A stretch of DNA of 64,000 nucleotides. It comes from JABDOU01 sp041567895 (GTDB lineage: Bacteria > Actinomycetota > Acidimicrobiia > Spongiisociales > SHLN01). The stretch covers positions 1 to 64,000 of the forward strand of contig JBFGAX010000002.1 of assembly GCA_041567895.1 (NCBI GenBank), read 5' to 3'. The notes under the pieces are model-generated. The model worked only from the letters and a program-made list of their open reading frames with translations, searched no databases and had not been told where the DNA came from. Position 1 is the stretch's first letter; each line of letters opens with the position of its first letter. Below are positions 48,992 through 57,724 of the stretch, one piece after another. A program made the position numbers and the translations under genes.

Positions 48992-49657
48992 ATGGATTTC
49001 GGGGAAATGATCGGCGCCGGTCGTCGGGCCATGGGTTTCTCGCAGGATGAGCTCGCCGAGGTGCTCGATCGCGAACCGTCCGACGTCGCCGTTTGGGAGG
49101 CGGGACTGGAGGTTCCAAGCAGTCCGACGACTGTGATGGAGTTGGCGGCCGCTCTCAAAATCGATGCTGACGACCTCATGGAAGCGGCGGTGCGTGCAGA
49201 CCTGCCGGACACGCTTGCCGATGGTCCGGATTCTGACCCTGAGGATGACGAAGGCGACAATGACACCGTGGCGGGTCCTATCGATGCGGACGTTCGGTTG
49301 GGTGACGACATCGACGACGCCGACGACATCGACGACGACATCGACGACGACATCGACGACGACTACGACGCCGGCGGTGACGAACGGCAAGAGAGCGCGC
49401 TCAGCCGGCTGGGCGGCAGAGTGATGACCAGAACCGCACCGCCTTCGCCGAGCCAGGTTGCCGTGGCCCGTGCCCAGATGCCGGCCCCACCGCCGAGCTA
49501 CATGGACGACGCTCAACTGATGCGGCTGTATCGACTCCGATTGATAGCCACCGCGGTTGTCGGCATCGTGATGCTCTGGCTGTTCTTCTGGGCGCTTGGC
49601 AACATGCTCGATGCGATTGGGGTTCTCTGGGGTTCGCTGCGACCTGGCGGTTCCTGA
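48992..49657 (+). CDS. XRE-type HTH protein with acidic linker and C-terminal membrane helix
   Basis: This encodes 221 residues. The N-terminal ~65 residues are a Cro/C1-type HTH (MIGAGRRAMGFSQDELAEVLDREPSDVAVWEAG). A very acidic linker (about 70-130) includes a run of DDID units encoded by a simple DNA repeat. A Pro-rich stretch and one hydrophobic helix near the C-terminus (about 187-210, LIATAVVGIVMLWLFFWALG) follow. The layout recalls RodZ-like membrane-tethered HTH proteins, but with the helix at the far end and no periplasmic domain. It may be a membrane-bound regulator or a cytoskeletal adaptor. It starts 10 bases after moeA with its own leaderless promoter. Confidence 0.82.
   Translation: MDFGEMIGAGRRAMGFSQDELAEVLDREPSDVAVWEAGLEVPSSPTTVMELAAALKIDADDLMEAAVRADLPDTLADGPDSDPEDDEGDNDTVAGPIDADVRLGDDIDDADDIDDDIDDDIDDDYDAGGDERQESALSRLGGRVMTRTAPPSPSQVAVARAQMPAPPPSYMDDAQLMRLYRLRLIATAVVGIVMLWLFFWALGNMLDAIGVLWGSLRPGGS
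49307..49371 (+). repeat. Simple repeat encoding (D)DID runs
   Basis: Imperfect tandem copies of GACGACATCGAC within the acidic linker of the HTH-TM protein. This is a slippage-prone coding microsatellite whose length may vary between strains without a frameshift. Confidence 0.85.
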
Positions 49658-49665
49658 CCGACGCT

Positions 49666-50403
49666 TCACAAATCGAGGAGCGCCCTTCCGATCAACGAGA
49701 CGGCGGCCAGGCTGGACATCACGAGGACTGGAGTGCGAAGACCGCGACGATCTATCTTCGATCGGGCCGGCCCGGCGATGGAGAAACCGAGGAACATTGG
49801 TGGCAGCATCGAGAGGCCGATGACGAGATCGCTGGTTCCGAATTCCCCTCCGAGTAATCGGAGCCCAATGCTGATGAGTGCGCCGATCAAAAAGACCATC
49901 CCGAGCTGAGATCTCGTCGTTTTTCCGGTTTCGTCTCTATACAGAAGAATGAGGGGCGGTCCACCGATCGACGATACGATGCTCGTGAATCCGGATGCGA
50001 AGCCAGCGAGACTCTCTGTTACGGGTGTCCGAACGATCGTGATATTGGTCGAGAGGATCGCAACGGCCAGCAGCACGATCACGCCGATCGAGATGTCTAG
50101 CCAGAATGCGGTTGCGAGACCGATCACCGCCAACCCGGCCAGGCCACCGACCGGTCTGCCGGCCAGTACGTACGCCACATCTTTGAGTTCCCCAAGGCGA
50201 CCCCGCTCTCTGATCACCGTGGCCGCCGATAGCACAGCCGTGATCACGAGTTGAGGATTAGGTGCCAGATCCGGGTGGATCAAGCTCATCAACGGCACTG
50301 CGAGGATGTTGAACCCGAAGCCGATGGTCGCCTGAGTGAGCGCGGCGATCGCCACGACAATCCAGGCGAGCGTCAGCGCCCAGACCGGGATTTCGGCGAT
50401 CAT
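49666..50403 (-). CDS. TauE/SafE family membrane transporter
   Basis: This encodes 245 residues with about eight hydrophobic helices. Family features are the duplicated halves, with ALTQATIGFGFNILAVPLMSLIHPDLAPNPQLVI near the N-terminus and GFASGFTSIVSSIGGPPLILLY in the second half. TauE/SafE proteins export sulfite, sulfoacetate or related organic anions; the actual substrate cannot be assigned. It is convergent with the HTH-TM gene. The start ATG at 50403 lacks an obvious ribosome-binding site. Confidence 0.88.
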   Translation of the reverse strand: MIAEIPVWALTLAWIVVAIAALTQATIGFGFNILAVPLMSLIHPDLAPNPQLVITAVLSAATVIRERGRLGELKDVAYVLAGRPVGGLAGLAVIGLATAFWLDISIGVIVLLAVAILSTNITIVRTPVTESLAGFASGFTSIVSSIGGPPLILLYRDETGKTTRSQLGMVFLIGALISIGLRLLGGEFGTSDLVIGLSMLPPMFLGFSIAGPARSKIDRRGLRTPVLVMSSLAAVSLIGRALLDL

Positions 50404-50533
50404 TTGGAGGTTTCTGTTTCACGACGCGGGCCTGAATTGCCACCCGGACCCACGCCAGACACCGTAATTTCACTAGGGATTTGGGCAGTAGGTAGCATCG
50501 TCACAGACCAGAGCCAGAGGTGCAGGTATTCGG

Positions 50534-51613
50534 GTGAAGCGTAGGTTCCAACAAATTGATCGGATGAACCCGTCCCCGTCTCTTGCGCGCCCTTCTATGT
50601 TGATGCGACTCGCACCACTTGGCCTCCTCGTGGTTCTCTTGCTCTCGTCGTGCTCCGACAATTTGCCGCGCAGCACGCTCAACCCTGTTGGGGAGAACGC
50701 TCAAACCATCGACGACCTTTTCCGGCTGACCCTTGCCATTGCTGCCGTGTTTTTCGTGGGAGTAAACGGTGCCGTGGTCTATGCGGCCATTCGGTATCGG
50801 GCTCGCAAGAACGATGACACCGAGCCAAAGCAGATCCATGGCAATGACACGCTTGAAATCACGTGGACGGTCATCCCGGCGCTGATCCTGGCGGTGATCG
50901 CGGTGCCGACGGTACGCACCATTTTCGAACTCGCAGAAGAGCCACCTAACGCTCTGCAGGTAGAGGTGATCGGGCACCAGTGGTGGTGGGAGTATCGGTA
51001 TCCCGAGCTCGGTGTTGTCACAGCCAACGAGCTATGGATCCCCACCGACCAGCCCGTCTTCTTGTCCATGACGACCGACGACGAAGACGTCATTCACTCG
51101 TTCTGGATTCCGAACCTGAATGGCAAGCGTGACGTGGTCCCGGGACGCGTGAATACCCTGACCATCTCGGCGCCTGAACCAGGTGTGTACCTCGGCCAGT
51201 GTGCTGAGTTCTGTGGCCTTTCTCATGCGCGGATGCGGATGACGGTACATGCTGCCGAACCGGCTGATTTCGATGCATGGGTCGATCAGCAGCTGGCACC
51301 TGGCGACGTGGACGAGGACAGTGCAGGGTGGGGTCTTTTTCTGGACAAAGGTTGTTCTGCCTGTCACGCCATCGGTGGGACGATTGCCCAAGGCGGTGGA
51401 CTGAATCCGGGACCCGACCTCACCCATATTGGAAGCAGGAGTACCTTCGCCGGCGCGAGTTTTGAACTCACCACGGAGAACCTGAAGGCCTGGCTTCGAA
51501 ACCCGTCCGACCTCAAACCGATGGAGCCCGATTCCAACCGTGGTATGCCGAACCTCGGCCTCAACGAAGACGAGATTGACACCCTGGTCGCGTTTCTGCA
51601 AGATCTGAAGTAG
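50534..51613 (+). CDS. coxB: Cytochrome c oxidase subunit II with C-terminal cytochrome c (caa3 type)
   Basis: This encodes 359 residues from a GTG at 50534; ATGs at 50564 and 50600 are alternatives. The N-terminus has a signal with lipobox LLSSC (Cys40), then two membrane helices (about 60-80 and 110-135). The CuA domain carries the HQWWWEY motif and the copper ligands in CAEFCGLSHARM. After it is a fused cytochrome c domain with CSACH and a distal Met. The fusion marks a caa3-type oxidase that receives electrons through its own heme c. It is the first gene of the operon; coxA follows nine bases later. Confidence 0.95.
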   Translation: MKRRFQQIDRMNPSPSLARPSMLMRLAPLGLLVVLLLSSCSDNLPRSTLNPVGENAQTIDDLFRLTLAIAAVFFVGVNGAVVYAAIRYRARKNDDTEPKQIHGNDTLEITWTVIPALILAVIAVPTVRTIFELAEEPPNALQVEVIGHQWWWEYRYPELGVVTANELWIPTDQPVFLSMTTDDEDVIHSFWIPNLNGKRDVVPGRVNTLTISAPEPGVYLGQCAEFCGLSHARMRMTVHAAEPADFDAWVDQQLAPGDVDEDSAGWGLFLDKGCSACHAIGGTIAQGGGLNPGPDLTHIGSRSTFAGASFELTTENLKAWLRNPSDLKPMEPDSNRGMPNLGLNEDEIDTLVAFLQDLK

Positions 51614-51621
51614 GAGAGACA

Positions 51622-53721
51622 ATGGCGACACTCACACCAGAGGTACTTGACACACAAGAGCCGGGTTCGCACGAGGCTACCGGCGGTTTGTGGAGCTGGA
51701 TCACGACGGTCGACCACAAGCGGATTGGCTTGATGTACGGCGCAACGGCAATGTTTTTCTTCTTGCTCGGCGGGATCGAGGCGCTCTTCATTCGCCTGCA
51801 ATTGGCTGTCCCCGACGGAACCGTGTTGACATCTGACCAATACAACCAACTGTTCACCATGCATGGGACAACCATGGTGTTCCTGGTGATCATGCCGCTG
51901 GCTGCGGCGTTCGGCAACTACTTGCTGCCGTTGATGATTGGCGCCAGGGACGTGGCGTTCCCACGAATGAATGCGATGAGTTACTGGGTTTTCTTGTTCG
52001 GCGGCATCTTCTTGTCGAGCTCCTTCTTTCTGGGAGGCTTTCCCGATGGTGGCTGGTTCGGATACGCGCCGTTGTCGACGCAATCCGAAGTCATACGCAT
52101 GGATTTCTGGGCGATCGGCCTGCTCATACTGGGAATCGCCTCTCTCGCCGGTGCAGTCAACTTCACAACGACGATCTTCACGATGCGCGCCCCTGGCATG
52201 TCCATGTTCAAGATGCCGGTGTTCGTCTGGATGCAGCTGGTCGTTGCGTTCTTGCTTCTGTTCTCGCTCCCGGTGATCACCGTTGCTCTGTTCGAGGTGC
52301 TCTTCGACCGCAACTTCGGGACTCTGTTCTTCGACCCGGCCGCCGGCGGCGATCCCATTCTGTACCAACACCTGTTCTGGCTGTTCGGGCATCCCGAGGT
52401 GTACATCCTGATTCTTCCTTCGATGGGGATCGTTTCAGAGGTGTTGCCCGTGTTCAGCCGCAAGCCTCTGTTTGGCTATCAGTTCGTGGTGTTTGCCGGT
52501 GCCGCCATTGCGCTTCTGGGCTTTGGCGTCTGGTCTCACCACATGTTTACGAGCGGCCTCGGTCCTGTCGCCGAATCGGCTTTCTCGTTGACGACGATGT
52601 TCATCGCGGTCCCGACGGGGATCAAAATCTTCAACTGGATCGGTACGACGTGGGGCGGCAAGATCAGTTTGAAAACGCCGATGTTGTTTTCGCTCGGATT
52701 CATCGCGATGTTCACCATCGGCGGTCTCTCGGGTGTGACGCACTCGGTTGTTCCAGCCGACACTCAGCAGACCGATACCTATTACGTCGTGGCTCACTTC
52801 CACTACGTTCTTTTCGGTGGAGCGATGTTCGGCATCTTCGCCGGCATCTATTACTGGTGGCCCAAGATCAGTGGGCGATATCTCAGCGAGACGCTCGGCA
52901 AGTGGCATTTCTGGCTGATGTTGCTCGGATTCAATCTCACGTTTGCACCCCAGCACTGGTTGGGGCTCCAGGGTATGGCGAGGCGAACGGCCGTCTATCC
53001 CCCCGATATCGGACTCGATGCGCTCAATATGGTTTCCACGATCGGGGCCTTCACCATTGCGGTGTCGATGCTGCCGTTCCTCTACGCGATGGTCGTGAAT
53101 TCGCGCAAAGGAACACCTGCTCCGGCGGACGCCTGGGATGGGAGAACGCTCGAATGGTCCATTTCGTCACCGCCGCCGCACCACAATTTTCACGAGGTGC
53201 CGAACGTCGAAGCGATCGATGACTTCTGGCATCGTAAATACGGTGAGGACGAGGAGGGACGGGCCGTGAGGGTCAAGACTTTCCCCGAGCCCTCTCGCTA
53301 CACCGACGAGTACATCCATCTTCCGTCGCCTTCGTATTACCCGATCATGCTCGCTGCGGGCCTGGTGTTGATGGCTTACGGCTTCGTCTTCGCCCCCCTC
53401 GGCATCCCGCTGTTCGTGATCGGTGCCCTGATGCTGTTCGGCGGAGCCTTCGGATGGGCGCAGGAAGATCCCGACCATCCGATGGGCGATCACGACGATC
53501 ACCACGGCGAGGTTCACGACGACGAAGGAACGGGTGAGGAATTGGCCCTGGACGATAGCGACGCACGGACTGACGCAATCACGTCAGACAACGTGGAGCC
53601 AGACAACATGGAGCTTGACAAGGTGGGCTCCGACGATGTGGAGGCAGACGATCTGGAGTCGAGCGACGTCAATCAAGTTGAAGTCGAGTCAGCAGAAGAG
53701 GCCGGAGGTGACGACGTCTGA
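51622..53721 (+). CDS. coxA: Cytochrome c oxidase subunit I, caa3 type, with acidic C-terminal tail
   Basis: This encodes 699 residues; the ATG follows TAGGAGAGA. Heme and copper ligands are visible: His in FTMHGTTM (about 80), the GHPEVYI region with the cross-linked His/Tyr and the A1-type proton-channel Glu (about 255), HH in VWSHHMF (about 304) and HFHYVLFGG (about 392). After the twelve core helices there are two more (about 575-615, PIMLAAGLVLMAYGFVFA). As in Bacillus caa3 enzymes, helices of subunit III are thus fused to subunit I, in agreement with the short coxC. The last 80 residues are an acidic, Asp/Glu-Val-rich tail that I do not know from other oxidases. Confidence 0.95.
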   Translation: MATLTPEVLDTQEPGSHEATGGLWSWITTVDHKRIGLMYGATAMFFFLLGGIEALFIRLQLAVPDGTVLTSDQYNQLFTMHGTTMVFLVIMPLAAAFGNYLLPLMIGARDVAFPRMNAMSYWVFLFGGIFLSSSFFLGGFPDGGWFGYAPLSTQSEVIRMDFWAIGLLILGIASLAGAVNFTTTIFTMRAPGMSMFKMPVFVWMQLVVAFLLLFSLPVITVALFEVLFDRNFGTLFFDPAAGGDPILYQHLFWLFGHPEVYILILPSMGIVSEVLPVFSRKPLFGYQFVVFAGAAIALLGFGVWSHHMFTSGLGPVAESAFSLTTMFIAVPTGIKIFNWIGTTWGGKISLKTPMLFSLGFIAMFTIGGLSGVTHSVVPADTQQTDTYYVVAHFHYVLFGGAMFGIFAGIYYWWPKISGRYLSETLGKWHFWLMLLGFNLTFAPQHWLGLQGMARRTAVYPPDIGLDALNMVSTIGAFTIAVSMLPFLYAMVVNSRKGTPAPADAWDGRTLEWSISSPPPHHNFHEVPNVEAIDDFWHRKYGEDEEGRAVRVKTFPEPSRYTDEYIHLPSPSYYPIMLAAGLVLMAYGFVFAPLGIPLFVIGALMLFGGAFGWAQEDPDHPMGDHDDHHGEVHDDEGTGEELALDDSDARTDAITSDNVEPDNMELDKVGSDDVEADDLESSDVNQVEVESAEEAGGDDV

Positions 53722-54311
53722 TGGCTTCCGAAACGGCAGTGCATGGGCCGATCGGCACAGATGGCGCAGACATCCGCAAGACGGCAATGTGGGCGTTTCT
53801 CGGATCCGAGTGCTTGTTTTTCGGTTCCTTCATCGCAACGTTTCTGCTCTATAGCGATGAAACCAACGGAGGCCCTGGAACCGAGCTGTTTGATATTCCC
53901 TTCACCTCGGTCAGCTCATTTGTTCTCTTGATGAGCTCGTTGACGATGGTGCTGGCCCACAACGCCTACGAGCGTGAAGACAAACGACAAATGCAAATCT
54001 GGTTGACGGCCACAGCTTTGCTCGGCACGGTGTTTCTCGGTGGCCAGGTCTTCGAGTTCACCACGTTTTATGCCGAAGGATTGCGTATGGACATCTCACC
54101 ATTCGGTTCAGCTTTTTTCGTGTTGACCGGATTCCACGGGGCTCACGTCGCGGTCGGCGTGATCATGCTCACCTCGATGGTCATCCTGTCTCGCAGGGGG
54201 AATCTGCATGCGCACAGAGGCATGAACGTTGAGCTCGTCGGACTGTATTGGCACTTTGTCGATATCGTCTGGATCGTCATCTTCACAGTCGTCTATCTGT
54301 TGCAGGTGTGA
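53721..54311 (+). CDS. coxC: Cytochrome c oxidase subunit III (short, five-helix form)
   Basis: This encodes 196 residues with five predicted helices, against seven in the mitochondrial form; the missing two are at the end of subunit I. Motifs are TAMWAFLGSECLFFGSFIATF and GSAFFVLTGFHGAHVAVGVIML, and the C-terminal LYWHFVDIVWIVIFTVVYL. Its ATG shares one base with the coxA stop (A at 53721), so it is translationally coupled. The subunit stabilises the catalytic core. Confidence 0.95.
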   Translation: MASETAVHGPIGTDGADIRKTAMWAFLGSECLFFGSFIATFLLYSDETNGGPGTELFDIPFTSVSSFVLLMSSLTMVLAHNAYEREDKRQMQIWLTATALLGTVFLGGQVFEFTTFYAEGLRMDISPFGSAFFVLTGFHGAHVAVGVIMLTSMVILSRRGNLHAHRGMNVELVGLYWHFVDIVWIVIFTVVYLLQV

Positions 54312-54316
54312 CGGAC

Positions 54317-54631
54317 ATGTCGACAGCAGAAACCACTACTTCCACGAGAGAGCATCCAACCGAAAAGCGCTACTGGCTGATCGCGTTGTTTCTCGGAATT
54401 GTCACGGCTATCGAAATCGCGATTGCCTACATCCCGGACTTGAACCGTACCGTGCTCACGGTCGGTTTGATCGGGCTCGGCATTTTGAAGTTCGGCGTGG
54501 TTGTCGGATGGTTCATGCATTTGCGATTCGAGAACAAGACCATGAATCGCCTCTTTGCGATCGGTCTGATACTTGCGCTGAGCCTGTTTTTTGTCGTGCT
54601 GGCGACGTTTAGCGGGATTCTCGCCTCTTAG
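54317..54631 (+). CDS. coxD: Cytochrome c oxidase subunit IV (CtaF-like)
   Basis: This encodes 104 residues with three hydrophobic helices (about 20-40, 48-68, 78-102), typical of bacterial subunit IV. Visible segments are YWLIALFLGIVTAIEIAIAYI and GVVVGWFMHLRFENKTM. The ATG at 54317 is six bases after coxC. The helper subunit aids assembly and is not catalytic. The end overlaps the end of the convergent membrane-protein gene by 23 bases. Confidence 0.9.
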   Translation: MSTAETTTSTREHPTEKRYWLIALFLGIVTAIEIAIAYIPDLNRTVLTVGLIGLGILKFGVVVGWFMHLRFENKTMNRLFAIGLILALSLFFVVLATFSGILAS

Positions 54632-55466
54632 TCGCTGCTCGCGGCCGATACGCGGCGAACGCCGCAAACCCCAGAATCACCGCGGAGATCAGCGAGGCGA
54701 TGATCAGCAACGGAGCCTTGTTCACATCGCCTGAAGCCTCTTCTCCTCCGTGCGGGACGACTTCCGGTGAAATGCCCAGGAACAGGGCACCGAATGCGGC
54801 GACGACCACGAGGACAACCACCATTGCCATCACCGGTACGCCCACAGCCCTCGCGGTTGCTCGCTTGAATTCCTCCGGGGTCTCCCAACCGAGTTCATCG
54901 AGGCCTATGACATCTGGCCGTGACAACAGGTGAGAGAGTCCTGCGACTGCGGAGCCGATCGACACCCCGGCAAGCAGGGCCCACAGCAGCCCCGGTACGA
55001 TCGGAATCTCAGCGGTTGTCGTGGCTTGTTCACCGAGCCAGATGACTGCACCCTGGGCGAATAGCAAGCCGGTTATCGCGCCGGTCAATGCTCCGGACGT
55101 GAGCACTTTTCCCGAATTTCGTGGCACTACTGCATCGGGATCGAAAGCCCGGGGCATCCACTGCAGCGCGGCGGAGGTGACGAGACCGGCGAATCCAAAC
55201 CCGAGTGCGGCAAACACGCTCACCAATCCGAGGGGCGAAATCTCGACCGTCCCGGTGAAAAGCGTGGTTTCGCCCATGTCGACCAGGTGAGGGAGTTCAA
55301 GCGAGGCCGACCCGATAGAAAAGAAGGTTTCGACCCTGGCCGTTCCGTCGCCGAGAAGACGGGCATCGACATTATTGATCATGATGGGCGCCAGGATCAG
55401 AAGAGCAACGATCCCCGTCACCAGACCGATCAACGCTCCGAATATCAGAGATCGTCCAAATCGCAT
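54609..55466 (-). CDS. Polytopic membrane protein of unknown function
   Basis: This encodes 285 residues from the ATG at 55466 with about six or seven hydrophobic helices. Helix 1 is SLIFGALIGLVTGIVALLI, then an extracytoplasmic loop of about 60 residues. More helices follow near 90-190, then a cytoplasmic segment (SRPDVIGLDELGWETPEEFKRATARA) and two final helices. The C-terminus is basic. No family is recognised. It is convergent with the oxidase operon and overlaps coxD, so its expression may be affected by coxD read-through. Confidence 0.78.
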   Translation of the reverse strand: MRFGRSLIFGALIGLVTGIVALLILAPIMINNVDARLLGDGTARVETFFSIGSASLELPHLVDMGETTLFTGTVEISPLGLVSVFAALGFGFAGLVTSAALQWMPRAFDPDAVVPRNSGKVLTSGALTGAITGLLFAQGAVIWLGEQATTTAEIPIVPGLLWALLAGVSIGSAVAGLSHLLSRPDVIGLDELGWETPEEFKRATARAVGVPVMAMVVVLVVVAAFGALFLGISPEVVPHGGEEASGDVNKAPLLIIASLISAVILGFAAFAAYRPRAATKRRESR

Positions 55467-55637
55467 GTTCACAGCCGAGATAGTAGCTATACCCGACAAC
55501 CAGGTGAGCAAGCTAAAGCCTCGCCGGGTTACTGACGACGTTTTAGGTGAAACCTAAACTCGGGTCTCCGTTCCCAATGGATTGTGTAGCGTGCTGATTC
55601 TGAAAGACCATTCTCATCTGACGCGCTCGGAGCGCTC

Positions 55638-56621
55638 GTGAGCCGCCGCTACCTGGTCACCGGCGGTGCAGGCTTCATCGGCTCGAATTTCATCCGCCTC
55701 GTGCTGGAACGAGAACCGGACTCCTCGGTCACGAATCTCGACGCCCTCACCTATGCCGGCGTTGAAGCCACGGTCGAAGAACTGGACGCATCAGAGAGGC
55801 ACACGTTCGTCAAAGGCGATATTCGCGATGCCGCTCTGGTCGAGGAAGTCATGCCGGGTCACGATGTTGTCGTCAATTTCGCCGCCGAAAGCCACGTTGA
55901 TCGCTCGATTCATGGACCTTCGGTGTTTCTGCACACGAATGTGGTGGGAACGGGTGTACTCATCGATGCCGCCAGGCGTTACGAGATCGGTACGTACATT
56001 CAGGTCTCGACCGATGAGGTCTACGGCTCGCTCGATGAAGGATTTGCAAGCGAGCGTCACCCGCTCGAGCCCTCTTCGCCCTATTCGGCGTCGAAGGCGG
56101 GGGCTGATCTCCTCGTGCAGTCGTACGGGGTGACATACGACTATCCCGCGATCATCACGCGCTGCACGAACAACTACGGCCCGTATCACTTTCCTGAGAA
56201 ACTCATCCCTCTCTTTGTGACAAATCTGTTCGAGGGACAGAAGGTTCCGGTATATGGAGATGGTCTCAACGAACGGGACTGGATCTATGTCGAGGATCAT
56301 TGCGCAGCCATCCACCTCCTGGTCGATCAGGGCTCACCAGGCGAGATCTACAACATCGGAGCCAACGCACAGACCACGAACCTCGAGCTCACCCACAAGC
56401 TGATCGAGCTGACCGGACGTGATGAAGGCTTCATCGACTATGTCGAGGATCGCCCGGGACACGATCGTCGGTACGCGGTCGACTCGTCAAAAATCCGGGC
56501 GCTTGGATGGGCACCGGCCAACACTCTTGAAGAGCGGTTGATCGACACGGTGCAGTGGTATCGGGACCGTGAGGACTGGTGGCGGCCGCTGAAGAGAGAA
56601 CAGGCGTCTGATGAGAAGTGA
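55638..56621 (+). CDS. rmlB: dTDP-glucose 4,6-dehydratase
   Basis: This encodes 327 residues, a short-chain dehydrogenase/reductase of the extended class that makes dTDP-4-keto-6-deoxyglucose. Motifs are the NAD-binding GGAGFIGSNF, STDEVYG, the active-site YSASKAG (Tyr-x-x-x-Lys), and NNYGPYHFPEKLIPL. The typical length is about 330-350. A GTG start with GGAG upstream is used. With the adjacent rmlA it supplies dTDP-deoxysugars for cell-wall polysaccharide or glycosylation. rmlC and rmlD are not in the window. Confidence 0.95.
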   Translation: MSRRYLVTGGAGFIGSNFIRLVLEREPDSSVTNLDALTYAGVEATVEELDASERHTFVKGDIRDAALVEEVMPGHDVVVNFAAESHVDRSIHGPSVFLHTNVVGTGVLIDAARRYEIGTYIQVSTDEVYGSLDEGFASERHPLEPSSPYSASKAGADLLVQSYGVTYDYPAIITRCTNNYGPYHFPEKLIPLFVTNLFEGQKVPVYGDGLNERDWIYVEDHCAAIHLLVDQGSPGEIYNIGANAQTTNLELTHKLIELTGRDEGFIDYVEDRPGHDRRYAVDSSKIRALGWAPANTLEERLIDTVQWYRDREDWWRPLKREQASDEK

Positions 56622-56633
56622 CAGGGGGCTGCG

Positions 56634-57695
56634 ATGAGAGGTGTTGTCCTTGCCGGAGGTGCCGGAAGCAGGCTACGACCGATTACGTTTTCGATGTCGA
56701 AGCAGCTCGTCCCCGTCGCCAACAAGCCCATCCTGTTCTACGGGTTGAGTGATCTGGCCGAAGCGGGTATCGAAGAGGTCGGCATCATCATCTCTCCGGA
56801 AACCGGTGGCGAGATACGCCGGGCGGTAGGCAAGGGCGAGCGGTTCGGGCTGAAGCGAGTCGAGTTCATCGTCCAGGATCGACCACTGGGTCTCGCACAC
56901 GCGCTGAACATGGCCATGCCGTTCGTGGACGGCGATGATTGCCTGATGTACCTGGGTGACAACCTCATCAAGCGTGGTGTAGCCGATACCGTCACCGACT
57001 TCAAAGAACACAGACCGAACGCGCAGATCTTGTTGGCCCAGGTGCCGAACCCCTCCGAATTCGGTGTTGCGGAACTCGACGATGAGGGGGTTGTCGTGCG
57101 ACTGGTCGAAAAACCCAAGGTGCCCCCGTCGAACCTCGCTCTGGTCGGCTGTTATCTCTTCGACGCTGGTGTGCAGAAAGCGATCGACAGCATCAAGCCG
57201 TCGGGCCGGGGCGAACTCGAGATCACTGACGCGATCCAGTGGTTGATAGACGACGGTCAGGAGGTTCGGGCTTCGATGATCACCGGGTGGTGGAAAGACA
57301 CGGGCAAGAAGGAGGACCTTCTCCATGCGAGCGAACTCGTACTGAGTGATCTGAGCGAAAAGATAAGCGGCGAAGTCATCGACACCGAGATCCGGGGTGC
57401 CGTGACCATTGGTGTCGGTTCCCGGGTCGTTGACAGCCAGATCATCGGACCCGTGGTCATCGGTGACAACGTGGAGATTGTTCGGTCGAGGCTCGGGCCC
57501 AACACGACAATCGGCCACGGTAGCCACATTCACGACGCGGCAATCGAAGACAGCCTGCTGATGGACGGTGCGGAGGTGTCCAACTGGAAGCTTCGATTCT
57601 CCCTGATGGGTGCCAACGCCAGACTCACGGGCACGCCTGCGCCCGGTTTCGTGGAGTTGACCGTCGGCGAGCGCTCAGAGATAATCGGAACCTGA
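56634..57695 (+). CDS. rmlA: Glucose-1-phosphate thymidylyltransferase, long form
   Basis: This encodes 353 residues. The nucleotidyltransferase domain begins MRGVVLAGGAGSRLRPITFSMSKQLVPVANKP with the substrate-binding GGxGxR and the catalytic Lys region. The C-terminal 110 residues form a left-handed beta-helix with hexapeptide character (GAVTIGVGSRVVDSQIIGPVVIGDN). This long form (about 355) is distinct from the 290-residue RmlA. It occurs in many actinobacterial secondary-metabolite and polysaccharide loci (StrD-like). It begins 12 bases after rmlB in the same operon. Confidence 0.94.
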   Translation: MRGVVLAGGAGSRLRPITFSMSKQLVPVANKPILFYGLSDLAEAGIEEVGIIISPETGGEIRRAVGKGERFGLKRVEFIVQDRPLGLAHALNMAMPFVDGDDCLMYLGDNLIKRGVADTVTDFKEHRPNAQILLAQVPNPSEFGVAELDDEGVVVRLVEKPKVPPSNLALVGCYLFDAGVQKAIDSIKPSGRGELEITDAIQWLIDDGQEVRASMITGWWKDTGKKEDLLHASELVLSDLSEKISGEVIDTEIRGAVTIGVGSRVVDSQIIGPVVIGDNVEIVRSRLGPNTTIGHGSHIHDAAIEDSLLMDGAEVSNWKLRFSLMGANARLTGTPAPGFVELTVGERSEIIGT

Positions 57696-57724
57696 GCGGT
57701 TTCACACCCGGGGTGGGAGAGTGG

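Noticed and set aside
49307..49371. CRISPR-like short repeats
   Set aside because: The repeats are contiguous 12-base coding units for Asp/Ile without spacers, so this is a coding microsatellite.
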